Of a DNA stretch of 12,306 nucleotides, positions 5,272 to 12,306 are shown piece by piece. The number at the start of each line of letters is the position of its first letter. The first letter of the stretch is position 1. This stretch comes from JBAYJY01 sp041664945 (lineage in GTDB: Bacteria; UBP15; UBA6099): the NCBI GenBank assembly GCA_041664945.1, contig JBAYJY010000132.1, forward strand, positions 1 to 12,306, given 5' to 3'. The position numbers were made by a program, and so were the translations under genes. The notes beneath the pieces were generated by a model. It worked only from the letters and a program-made list of their open reading frames with translations, was not told the origin of the DNA and did no database searches.

Positions 5272-7386
5272 TCAGGGGGCCGCTATCTTCAAAACCACAT
5301 CCTGTTTCGCTTTCAGCCAATAGCCTTTCCACGGCTCAAGGCTGTAGCCGTTGTTTGGCTGCCAGACGCTATAAGAGACTCCATTCCAGTCATATAAAGA
5401 GCCGGAAAGCCATCCTTTATCCTCAGCGGAAGCGAGCGTTGAGCTGTCGTTCGGCGCGCTGGGAAGCGCGGCGCTGATTTTTGCGTCGCCCCATGCGACT
5501 TGAGAACCGAACGGATTCCCGATTATATTCCAGCCGCTTTTCAGCAGAATCGTTTGCTCCGCGTTCTGATTGGGACACGACAACGATGTCAAGGCGCCCG
5601 CGACAGTGCGGTTAAGCCAGAAACCGCGACCGGCAGCTCCAATGCCCGGAAAAGCCGGATTGTTGTTGACGCTGTCCACCAACTGCTGCGATCCGGAATC
5701 GTATGCCAGAAGATATTCGCCGACGCCAAGGTTAAGGCCGCTCGCCACGCTTGTATTGTCCGGTATTAAAGGCAACGATATGAGATGCCATCCTGTTGAG
5801 ATAGACGCTGATGTCTCCGCGATTCCGCATCCCACCGGCGCCGTTATGTTCAATGTATATGATTTGCCGTTCGCCGTCGCATGAACATTGTTTACTATCA
5901 CAACCGTTGAAGTGAATGAGGCCCCGAAGCCGGGAAGCGTGATCGCCCCGCTTCCTGAATTGAGCGTCATGTTATTTACGGTTTTCGAGCCATCCTGCCC
6001 GATTGTGACTACCGCCACTTCCCAAGAAGCGGACGATGAGCCTGTGAAACCCAGCGAAAGCCTGTGCGTCTGCGTCCCAGCCGGCGCTGTGAGCGTGTAA
6101 TATCTCGCCGCCAGATGATCCAGGCTGTCGTTTCTCTGAATCGGATAACTGCTGCCCAGCGATTGAGTCGTCACCGCCGGATAAATCGGGCCGTCAACAA
6201 AATCTTTAGTGAATATCGCGGTTGAGTAATCCCTGAATACCGCCGGAAGGGTTGTCGATAAATCAGCCAAGGACGTGGAAATCAGCGGGATTTCCGTCAC
6301 CGCCTCGGCGCACCATGGATAGTTCTGCGTATTTGTGCACGCGGTTTGCAAATCAAGCCAAAGTGTGGGCACAAATGCCCTGCCGCCCACATGTTCAGTG
6401 ATATATTTTAAGAATGCGGAAGAGCCGTATGCATAAACGTCGTAGTTGCTGAAGTGATCAATCGAAACGTATGTATTAGCAAATCGGTCTGATAGATACT
6501 GCGGCACATAATCGTTGACGTCGGGATATACTTCGTCCTCCATCCACGTCGCGCTCATTTCCATCAGCCAGTAGGACGGCGAACTCCAGTTCATTCCGAA
6601 CTGAATCGCGTGGAAAAACTCGTGCGCCACGATCACTTCAACCAGTTGCATGATCGTGATTCCGTTATATAAATGAATCGTCGGGTTCGTGTTGGTGTAA
6701 TCGTTGTCGATTTCAATAAATGACTGCGCGGACAAGCCATTGGTCTCCGTTGTGTTCGTTCTGCCGAGCACGCCGGGAACCGCGCCGAAAAGATCGCAAA
6801 CATAAATATCATATCTGTTTCCCGCAGGCAGCGGCGGCGCAGGCAGTCCGAGAACATTTACCTCGTGATTCCACGTCTGCTCAAGGATCGTGAGAACATC
6901 TGATATATATGTCGGAACACCGTTCGTAATCGTGCCGCCGACAGCATGAACGCCCGAAAGCGTATAATATACTTTGAAATGTTCAGTCTGTTCGGTTTTA
7001 ACGACGCTCGTTTCGAGAAGAGACATGCAGGTCGTATAACTCGGGCCCGCCAGCACATATCTCTTTCCATCGCGAGCAGGCGTAAACTGAATCACATCGG
7101 CAAGCTTTTCGCGGGTTTCAGGTTGCAGGCGGTCCCAGTTGCGAAGAAGCCGCAACTGCGCGAATGTCGCGTCGTCCCGCCTTTCGCCAAGCCACGTTTG
7201 CGACGCGGCGCGCGACGCGCCTTCCTGCGTCTCCGTTTGAGGCGCATAATAATTCAGAAACGCGCCGGCAATTTCCTCGTCTGTTTCGGCCGAGGCCGGC
7301 CGGGCGCCGAACGCCGTCGCAAGCGAAAAGAACGCCAACAAAAGCGCGATCATGCCGTAAGTTGTTCTTTTAACGCCTGGTTTCAT
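5272..7386 (-). CDS. Secreted HEFFH zinc metalloprotease with C-terminal 'GWN' module
   Basis: The 704-residue protein starts with a signal peptide (about 1-33, ending 'PASA', cut before E34). The peptidase region (about 130-400) has the zinc motif H255-E-F-F-H259 in 'IVAHEFFHAIQFG' and a likely third ligand E276 in 'LMEMSATWMEDEVYP'. This layout, followed by 'NDYVPQYL', resembles MXAN_6640-like putative metalloproteases; the exact family is inference. Residues ~427-517 look like a beta-sandwich of the pre-peptidase C-terminal kind. Residues ~526-704 hold two related halves, 'GWHLISLPLIPDN' (532-544) and 'GWNIIGNPFGS' (618-628). They end respectively in 'AGRGFWL' (585-591) and 'EPWKGYWLKAK' (684-694), the latter like the neighbouring giant protein. 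The ATG at 7386 is chosen for the signal peptide and purine-rich GGGACGGGAAG upstream. It lies 58 bases after the giant gene's stop, so they are probably cotranscribed. No clear terminator follows the stop. Confidence 0.88.
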   Translation of the reverse strand: MKPGVKRTTYGMIALLLAFFSLATAFGARPASAETDEEIAGAFLNYYAPQTETQEGASRAASQTWLGERRDDATFAQLRLLRNWDRLQPETREKLADVIQFTPARDGKRYVLAGPSYTTCMSLLETSVVKTEQTEHFKVYYTLSGVHAVGGTITNGVPTYISDVLTILEQTWNHEVNVLGLPAPPLPAGNRYDIYVCDLFGAVPGVLGRTNTTETNGLSAQSFIEIDNDYTNTNPTIHLYNGITIMQLVEVIVAHEFFHAIQFGMNWSSPSYWLMEMSATWMEDEVYPDVNDYVPQYLSDRFANTYVSIDHFSNYDVYAYGSSAFLKYITEHVGGRAFVPTLWLDLQTACTNTQNYPWCAEAVTEIPLISTSLADLSTTLPAVFRDYSTAIFTKDFVDGPIYPAVTTQSLGSSYPIQRNDSLDHLAARYYTLTAPAGTQTHRLSLGFTGSSSASWEVAVVTIGQDGSKTVNNMTLNSGSGAITLPGFGASFTSTVVIVNNVHATANGKSYTLNITAPVGCGIAETSASISTGWHLISLPLIPDNTSVASGLNLGVGEYLLAYDSGSQQLVDSVNNNPAFPGIGAAGRGFWLNRTVAGALTSLSCPNQNAEQTILLKSGWNIIGNPFGSQVAWGDAKISAALPSAPNDSSTLASAEDKGWLSGSLYDWNGVSYSVWQPNNGYSLEPWKGYWLKAKQDVVLKIAAP

Positions 7387-7400
7387 TAACTTCCCGTCCC

Positions 7401-7419
7401 GGCCGCTTTGTCGGCGGCC
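7401..7419 (-). other. Intergenic hairpin before the metalloprotease gene
   Basis: GGCCGC and GCGGCC form a perfect six-pair GC stem around a seven-base loop, 14 bases before the metalloprotease ATG and within the 58-base gap after the giant gene. No U-tract follows, so it is not a usual terminator. It could tune translation or mark an mRNA processing point; this is inference. Confidence 0.4.
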
Positions 7420-7444
7420 ATTTTCCGCCTGTCTCCCGAAAAGC

Positions 7445-10400
7445 CTACGGATTGACTTGATACTGGCTCGGGAACACAAGCGAACATGCCTTTTTCGCCC
7501 TTATCAGAAAACCTACCCACGGTTCGAGCATAACGCCCGCATTAATATCTTTCGGGCCGACGTAGCCGTATGGCGGCGTCGTGCCGTTGTACAAATATAT
7601 CGAGCTTTCCACAAACTCATTCGCTTCTTCGCTGCCTATAGTATAAGTGTTCCCGTAAGATTGCACGTTTACAGTATTGTTCCACGGAACCGACTTGGTA
7701 TACGGCAGAGCGGCCAGATTCCAGCCGGGCGACAGCGCAACAGTATTCGTTGTTGAATTAATGCCATGCGCGACCGCCGTCATATTTTCCGGGAAATACG
7801 CCCAATAACACACGCCGGGCGCCGCGCGGTCGAGGCCGGCGTTGTATACGTACACTCCGTTTTTAAGCTGGAAGAATTCCACATTGTCCAACTGCAGAGC
7901 GGTTGCCGGCGACGCAGAATTAGGCTGCAGGGGAATACCGACAAGGTTCCACCCGGTCATGTATTCATGGCTCAGCGTGATGACTTCGCCAATCCGGGCG
8001 ATCAAAACCGCCGGGGCGCTGAACGCGCTTATGTTGCCTGCTTCGTCGGTTGCGCGCGCGTATATATAATTAACACCTGAAACGATGCCGGATATATTGA
8101 CCGTATAACCGCCGGACGCATTGGTCGTCGCGGTCCCGTCAGGCACGGCCGGCGTTAAAGGCACATTAATGCAAGCGCTGCTATTGAAGCTCCATATTTG
8201 ATTTGCGCCGCAGGTCTGGCTCGTCGTGTCTTCATCTATGAAGCCGTCGTGATCGCTGTCTATTCCGTCGGAATCGTTGGGCTCTTCGTCAGTGCGCCCG
8301 TCCCCGTCGTTGTCCAGCGCGTCGTCAGGGCTCGTCGTCCCCAAGTTGATCCGCGCGAACACTTCAACCTTGGCCTGCGCCTCGGCAAGTCCGGAGGCGT
8401 CCACAACGGAGCCGCTTCCTGATGATGTCGTGAAATATGTTTCCGGCTCGGGCAATACTAACGTGGGCGGCTGCGGCGGCGTTGTATCTATTACGAAACT
8501 GCCTCCGCTTGGCGTTGCATCCGTCGCGAGATTTCCGACAATGTCGGCGCCGGTAACCGTAACGAGCGCAAGGCCGTCGACATAAGAGGAGCCGTCTGCC
8601 TGATGCGCGTCGTATTTTACCTTGAAGTTGCTTTTTGAATTGTTTACGGAGGTCGCCAACGCGTCGATCATATCCGCGGATCCCGCCGGATTGACACTGA
8701 CATGGGGCGCTTCGCGCAGAGGCTGGTTCGCCTCAATTTTCAGGTATATTGATCTTTCCTTCGTAACAGGCAGCAGCAGCTTGCCGGGTCCGATTGGCGT
8801 CATCAAAGACGAGTCGCTCCAGTACGAAACAATGAAAGTCGGATTCTGCGTGTCGACAGCCAGATACGCGCCGTGATTCGGCAGTTGATTGGCGGGCGTC
8901 TGGTTGCCCTGGCTGTCTATGCCCCTGACGATTATTTTCGCGTCTCCGTCGAATGAGGACGGCGGAGATTCGGAATTGACGTCGAACGAGCCTATGAACT
9001 CTGTTAGAGAGCCGCCAATTGATGCGGCCTGAGTGACTCCGACATCCTGAGAGCCCTGAAAATCAACAGTAAATGTCGGCGGGTTGGGCGCGCCGCCCTG
9101 CGAGAGTTCCTTGGAGGCTGATATGCGCATGTATACAGTCCCCGCCGGCGCCGCCTGCTTACCTGTGGCCGCATCGGCGATTGGAAGAGCCTGCGTGAAC
9201 GCCGCGTCCCGATAATAGGTGATCGAGAACTGCGGCGGCCCGGAATCCCGCGTGACTATGCATTGCTGTTTAACCGCATTGTATAAAGGCGGCGTCGACA
9301 CGCAACCGCTGTTGCCTACGTTCCCCGCTTTGTCGATCACTTGGCCTTCAATAATATTTTGACCTTCCGTGAGGAAGATTCCATCCGGATTCTCGTCGAT
9401 CAGGCCGTCCATGTCGTTATCGACGTTGTCGATGGGGTCTTCGCCCAGGAATCCGTCGCCGTCATAGTCGATTTTGACCTGGAACTGGCCGGATGAATTA
9501 GCTAATACGGTGCCGACGTATTGTCCGTTCACGAAAATGTTGACATTAGCGTTCGGCTCCGGCGGATTCGTGCTGCCCGAGAGCGCTGTCGATGGCGATT
9601 GCGTCGGCGTGGTTACGCTGGTGAATATTGGAATGCTGGGAGTCGCTGTTTCTATATAGAATGTATAAACGAGACTCGAGTCGCTCCTGTTATACGCGCG
9701 GTCGTAAGAGTAGACGCGCCAGTAATATTTATTGTCAGTCAGATGATCGCAGTGTTGCAGGGGCGTTCCGCAATCAATATTAATGTCGTCGCCCTGAATC
9801 GACGAGAAGAAACTTGTAGAGTAACCGTCGTCATTGACCACCTTGTCGGCGGCCAGATCGATGAAGGCTGCGCTTGTGGCGACTTCGACCCTGTATTGGT
9901 AAAGGTCGGGCGCGCGGGAATCGAGACGCCAGCCGATTTGCGGCTTGCTGTTGTTCAGCGTAGCGTTATGCGCCGGAACAACGAGAGCCGCCGGAGACGG
10001 CGGTATCGTGTCCACCTCGAACGTTGTCGTGACGAGCATCCCGTTCCCCGCAAGGTCGGTAAGGTAGAACCTGCTTGCCGGATTAGTGTCGCCGGCCGTG
10101 ATTGTTGCGGTTCCGTCGTAGTTCGTTCCGACAACATTGTATTTGCCGGAATAGTCATAGCTGGATGTTTCCGTATAGTCCAACTGGACCCAGCAGCCGC
10201 TTCCGGGTTTCTGCCCGGTCGTGCCAGTGTCTTCATCGATCATTCCGTCGACATCGTCGTCCAGGCCGTCGAGGAGTTCCTCGTCGATCTTGCCGTCGCA
10301 GTCGTTGTCTATCCCATCGTTCAGAGCCGCCGGAGCGATAATGAAGTGGTTCTGTTTCACGCGCACGCGGAACGAGTCTCCTATGTACTTCGTGACATGG

Positions 10401-12306
10401 CAGTTAACATCTATCGCATCGCCCTCAAGTTCGCCGGGAATGCCGTTTTGGTTTCTGTCCATTGATGCGAGCGCCGGTTCGGCGGAGCAATTGATTTCAG
10501 GCGCCACGGCATCCACTATGAACTTAGCCCCGGAAACAGGGTCGCCGCCAACCATTTGGTTTCCGTAAAGATCTTTTGCATTAAACTTAAGCTGCACTTC
10601 TCCATCAAGATATTTCTGGGCGGCGCCTTTCGCGGCCACCTCGAACGTTGCCTTGAAAACCGTGGCCGATGGGGGACTCCATGCCGAGACAGCGAATGGC
10701 CCCTCGACTTTCCTTCCGAGTTGCCACGTCTCGAATACCGGCATTCCATCCGCAGCGGGCGGTTCGTTTGTCGTGATTTTCAAACAGACAATCTTGCTCG
10801 GGTCCATTGCCGTGTCGCCTGTGATCGGCGTTCCGTCCGGGCCTGTCGGCATCGGAACCGTGCAGTTTTGATCCAGATAATAATTAACTGTTATCGCCGG
10901 CGGCAGCGTGTCGATTCCGAAAGTGAAATAGCCGGTCGAATCAGGATTGTATGGCCCCATATTGCCTGCCATATCGTATGGCGCAACCCGCCAGTAATAT
11001 GGGCTGGTGAGAGCGCGTTCAGGAAGGTTCGCCAGTTGTTTTACGTTAGACGCGACTATGGGTTCAGCTACAATCGATTCCGGCGAGAATGTGGGGCTTG
11101 TCGCCACCTGCAATTTCCATTGCGCAATTTCCCATCCTGCCGTGCCTTCTCCGAGGCATATTTTGCCGTCCTCGTCTATCATCCCGTCGCTGTCGTCGTC
11201 GATGCCGTTAAGGCATTCCTCGTCGACGCAATCCATGCAGCCGTCTCCGTCGACATCCGTGCCTCCGCATAACAATTCACTGATGCACGAGGTTCCCGTG
11301 CCTCCGGGGTTGTCGTCGTCTATTCCGTTATTCAGAGTGGTCCATGAGAGTGTAGGATTTTTCACGGTCAGCGCCGTGTTTAAACATGACATCTCGGCGC
11401 GCGCTATAATTCCGTCGCAGGGCGCGATGGGCAGGCTGATCGAAGGCGTTGCCGGCAAATAAGTGTCTATCGCGAAAAACTGGCCCTCCGCGATCGCCGT
11501 GTCCGGCTCCGCCGTTCCATAAATCGGCAGCACATAACTCGGCTTCCCGTCGCCGGCGCCGGCCGGATATTTATCGTCGCTTAGTTTGTCGGCGTCATGC
11601 TGGTCCGCTATGGCGTGCGCGTTGTCTATGTTCCATGCCTGATTCGACAAACGGTCCATGGCTAATGTCGTGACTGCTGCATAACCGTTGTTCGTCGCGG
11701 TCGTCACATCGAAGCAGGCTCTAAAAACCGAGCATGGCGTTGTTACGGAATCGAACCCCGCGCAGTTAAGCCCCGTGCAGTAATCGCATGCCAGGTTCTG
11801 GTTGCAGCCCTGATACAAAGGAACCGTCAAAGGAGCGTCCGGCTGCGGAACTCCCTCGTAGCGCGGCGAAGCCGCGTTCGGAAGGAAAAAATAAATTGAG
11901 GGCGTGGCTCCCAGTTTTTCGTCGGCGGTTATTTCGACATAAACGGCGCCGGCATTGACAATCGGCATATTGGGAGTGGCGATGTTGTTGTCATGGTTTC
12001 CGACGGTGAATGTCTGATTGAAATTGCCGTTTTTGAAATATTTAACCATAGTCACCGGGCCGGTGTTGTCAACAACGGCGATGGCGCCGATGATGGGCGC
12101 GGCGTGCGTCGTTAAATTCCCCACGCCGTCCGCGGCGCTTAAAAAGACTCTGTATTGGTCTTCCTCGATGCCAACCGGCGCCAGAGGGCCGGAAATATCC
12201 CAGTTGAATTCGTATGCCGTCTGCCCGTATGTCAGATCCGCGCAGGCCGGGTTCGTTGTTATTCCGTCCTGAGTGCACAAAAAAGTCAAAGCGTCATTCG
12301 GATTGG
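7445..12306 (-). CDS. Giant multidomain surface protein, Ig-like repeats with Asp-rich loops (5' end missing)
   Basis: The frame is open to the window edge, with at least 1619 residues; residue numbers count from the codon at 12289, and the TTG there is not a start. It is built of beta-sandwich repeats. Five copies of one type (about 77-275, 463-593, 594-760, 1018-1146, 1149-1268) share 'YY.D' strands, 'DGxAxI', 'D..GN' and a closing 'F.VDT.PP'. Two FN3-like domains (about 277-462 and 762-884) share 'VATSPTF' or 'VATSAAF' and 'YYWRV..YD'. Two Big/carboxypeptidase-regulatory-like domains lie at about 884-1000 and 1271-1434. Four Asp-rich inserts (321-374, 657-687, 941-970, 1322-1354) resemble thrombospondin type-3 or MopE-type metal loops. 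A cysteine-dense patch spans 162-192. The C-terminus (1440-1614) is a two-part 'GWNL..P' module shared with the downstream protease. No catalytic motif, membrane anchor or LPXTG was seen. A secreted adhesin or scaffold is the best guess. Confidence 0.9.
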   Translation of the reverse strand, partial: NPNDALTFLCTQDGITTNPACADLTYGQTAYEFNWDISGPLAPVGIEEDQYRVFLSAADGVGNLTTHAAPIIGAIAVVDNTGPVTMVKYFKNGNFNQTFTVGNHDNNIATPNMPIVNAGAVYVEITADEKLGATPSIYFFLPNAASPRYEGVPQPDAPLTVPLYQGCNQNLACDYCTGLNCAGFDSVTTPCSVFRACFDVTTATNNGYAAVTTLAMDRLSNQAWNIDNAHAIADQHDADKLSDDKYPAGAGDGKPSYVLPIYGTAEPDTAIAEGQFFAIDTYLPATPSISLPIAPCDGIIARAEMSCLNTALTVKNPTLSWTTLNNGIDDDNPGGTGTSCISELLCGGTDVDGDGCMDCVDEECLNGIDDDSDGMIDEDGKICLGEGTAGWEIAQWKLQVATSPTFSPESIVAEPIVASNVKQLANLPERALTSPYYWRVAPYDMAGNMGPYNPDSTGYFTFGIDTLPPAITVNYYLDQNCTVPMPTGPDGTPITGDTAMDPSKIVCLKITTNEPPAADGMPVFETWQLGRKVEGPFAVSAWSPPSATVFKATFEVAAKGAAQKYLDGEVQLKFNAKDLYGNQMVGGDPVSGAKFIVDAVAPEINCSAEPALASMDRNQNGIPGELEGDAIDVNCHVTKYIGDSFRVRVKQNHFIIAPAALNDGIDNDCDGKIDEELLDGLDDDVDGMIDEDTGTTGQKPGSGCWVQLDYTETSSYDYSGKYNVVGTNYDGTATITAGDTNPASRFYLTDLAGNGMLVTTTFEVDTIPPSPAALVVPAHNATLNNSKPQIGWRLDSRAPDLYQYRVEVATSAAFIDLAADKVVNDDGYSTSFFSSIQGDDINIDCGTPLQHCDHLTDNKYYWRVYSYDRAYNRSDSSLVYTFYIETATPSIPIFTSVTTPTQSPSTALSGSTNPPEPNANVNIFVNGQYVGTVLANSSGQFQVKIDYDGDGFLGEDPIDNVDNDMDGLIDENPDGIFLTEGQNIIEGQVIDKAGNVGNSGCVSTPPLYNAVKQQCIVTRDSGPPQFSITYYRDAAFTQALPIADAATGKQAAPAGTVYMRISASKELSQGGAPNPPTFTVDFQGSQDVGVTQAASIGGSLTEFIGSFDVNSESPPSSFDGDAKIIVRGIDSQGNQTPANQLPNHGAYLAVDTQNPTFIVSYWSDSSLMTPIGPGKLLLPVTKERSIYLKIEANQPLREAPHVSVNPAGSADMIDALATSVNNSKSNFKVKYDAHQADGSSYVDGLALVTVTGADIVGNLATDATPSGGSFVIDTTPPQPPTLVLPEPETYFTTSSGSGSVVDASGLAEAQAKVEVFARINLGTTSPDDALDNDGDGRTDEEPNDSDGIDSDHDGFIDEDTTSQTCGANQIWSFNSSACINVPLTPAVPDGTATTNASGGYTVNISGIVSGVNYIYARATDEAGNISAFSAPAVLIARIGEVITLSHEYMTGWNLVGIPLQPNSASPATALQLDNVEFFQLKNGVYVYNAGLDRAAPGVCYWAYFPENMTAVAHGINSTTNTVALSPGWNLAALPYTKSVPWNNTVNVQSYGNTYTIGSEEANEFVESSIYLYNGTTPPYGYVGPKDINAGVMLEPWVGFLIRAKKACSLVFPSQYQVNP
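8228..8326 (-). repeat. Asp-rich loop insert D of the giant protein
   Basis: Encodes 'DDALDNDGDGRTDEE' followed by 'DSDGIDSDHDGFIDED', two adjoining DxDxDG calcium-type loops (residues 1322-1354). The insert interrupts the last Big-like domain between a 'VEVFARI' strand and the 'GTATTNASGGYTVNI' strands. Confidence 0.7.
8486..8845 (-). repeat. Beta-sandwich repeat, copy 5 of the first type
   Basis: Residues 1149-1268 of the giant protein. The copy opens 'NPTFIVSYWSDSSLMTPIG', continues with 'SIYLKIEANQPLREAPHVSV', and closes with 'YVDGLALVTVTGADIVGN' and 'FVIDTTPP'. It follows copy 4 directly and lines up with it strand by strand. Confidence 0.75.
8852..9238 (-). repeat. Beta-sandwich repeat, copy 4 of the first type
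   Basis: Residues 1018-1146 of the giant protein. The copy opens 'PPQFSITYYRDAAFTQALPI', continues 'TVYMRISASKELSQGG', and closes 'FDGDAKIIVRGIDSQGN' and 'LAVDTQNP'. With copy 5 it is the clearest tandem pair. Confidence 0.75.
9380..9469 (-). repeat. Asp-rich loop insert C of the giant protein
   Basis: Encodes 'DYDGDGFLGEDPIDNVDNDM' then 'DGLIDENPDG' (residues 941-970). It interrupts a Big-like domain between the 'SGQFQVKI' strand and 'EGQVIDKAGN'. Confidence 0.7.
10010..10510 (-). repeat. Beta-sandwich repeat, divergent copy 3 carrying insert B
   Basis: Residues 594-760 of the giant protein. The opening is degenerate, but 'YDGTATITAG', 'LTDLAGNG' and 'FEVDTIPP' match the ends of the other copies. 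Insert B lies in its middle. A further EF-hand-like 'DRNQNGIPGELEGD' sits at 611-624. Confidence 0.6.
10229..10321 (-). repeat. Asp-rich loop insert B of the giant protein
   Basis: Encodes 'NDGIDNDCDGKIDEE' and 'DGLDDDVDGMIDED' (residues 657-687). 'DNDCDGKIDE' is close to the MopE-type metal-binding motif pattern. The insert follows the 'VRVKQNHFIIAPAA' segment of copy 3. Confidence 0.75.
10511..10903 (-). repeat. Beta-sandwich repeat, copy 2 of the first type
   Basis: Residues 463-593 of the giant protein. The copy opens 'PPAITVNYYLDQNCTVPM', continues 'IVCLKITTNEPPAADG', and closes 'LDGEVQLKFNAKDLYGN' and 'FIVDAVAP'. Confidence 0.7.
11168..11329 (-). repeat. Asp-rich and Cys-rich loop insert A of the giant protein
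   Basis: Encodes 'NGIDDDNPGG', then 'GTDVDGDGCMDCVDEECL', then 'NGIDDDSDGMIDED' (residues 321-374). It splits the first FN3-like domain between 'NPTLSW' and 'QWKLQVATSPTF', so the host domain is continuous on either side. Five cysteines (335, 341, 351, 354, 359) lie inside, and C378 follows just after. Confidence 0.75.
11465..12061 (-). repeat. Beta-sandwich repeat, copy 1 with cysteine-dense insert
   Basis: Residues 77-275 of the giant protein. The copy opens 'GPVTMVKYFKNGNFNQTFTV', continues 'AVYVEITADEKLGATPSI', and closes 'FFAIDTYLP'. It is longer than the others because of extra sequence that includes six cysteines between C162 and C192. Confidence 0.6.

Noticed and set aside
7387..7479. 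N-terminal extension of the protease from an upstream start at 7479
   Set aside because: It would overlap the end of the giant gene and place an Arg-rich stretch before the signal peptide. The ATG at 7386 gives a normal signal peptide.
9521..11272. Long plus-strand open frames (314 and 238 residues) opposite the giant gene
   Set aside because: They are rich in Arg, Val and Ser without motifs, lack ribosome sites, and lie opposite a frame with clear repeated domains. They arise from the complement of the Asp-rich and Gly-rich codons.
8228..11329. CRISPR-like or microsatellite array from the repeated GTC triplets
   Set aside because: The triplets are the complement of Asp codons within an intact reading frame, are irregular in spacing, and have mixed GAC/GAT use.
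12287..12289. TTG as the start of the giant protein
   Set aside because: The frame continues open to the window end (residues NPNDA precede it), no ribosome site or signal peptide is present, and the sequence is mid-domain in style.

Overview
The window looks like chromosomal DNA from a free-living, probably uncultured bacterium. It carries a PilZ-type signalling protein, a riboflavin gene, near-consensus sigma70-type promoters, Shine-Dalgarno sites, and a block of very large secreted proteins with Asp-rich calcium-type loops and a dockerin. No gene fixes the phylum. The mix (dockerin, HExxH metalloprotease of the MXAN_6640-like type, stand-alone pyruvate-kinase C-domain protein, giant beta-sandwich protein) resembles what is seen in several candidate phyla and in Myxococcota-like bacteria; this placement is inference. 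No tRNA, rRNA, CRISPR array, insertion sequence or phage gene was seen.

Left part (1-2753): the 3' end of a PilZ/YcgR-like gene on the plus strand converges on a minus-strand set of three genes. This set reads leftward as ribD, then a stand-alone pyruvate-kinase alpha/beta (C-terminal) domain protein with a TTG start, then a 97-residue unknown protein. A near-perfect promoter lies just upstream of ribD, and one bidirectional terminator (547-576) serves both the set and the PilZ gene. The three genes share a strand and have gaps of 95 and 61 bases, so they are probably one operon, but no shared pathway is evident beyond ribD acting in riboflavin synthesis.

Middle (2754-4043): a divergent intergenic region, then a plus-strand M14 zinc carboxypeptidase without a signal peptide. 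It ends at a second bidirectional hairpin terminator (4015-4042).

Right part (4106-12306, all minus strand, read right to left) encodes three exported or surface proteins. First is a giant protein of at least 1619 residues, cut by the window edge, built of repeated Ig-like/FN3-like beta domains with four Asp-rich 'GIDDDxDGxIDE' inserts. Second, 58 bases downstream, is a secreted HEFFH metalloprotease. Third, with its own strong promoter, is a secreted dockerin protein. The first two end in the same kind of two-part 'GWNL..P' module, which suggests a shared way of being anchored, sorted or displayed. The most interesting content is this surface cluster: calcium-type loops inserted into several kinds of beta domain, a cysteine-dense patch, the shared C-terminal module, and a dockerin with no cohesin in sight.
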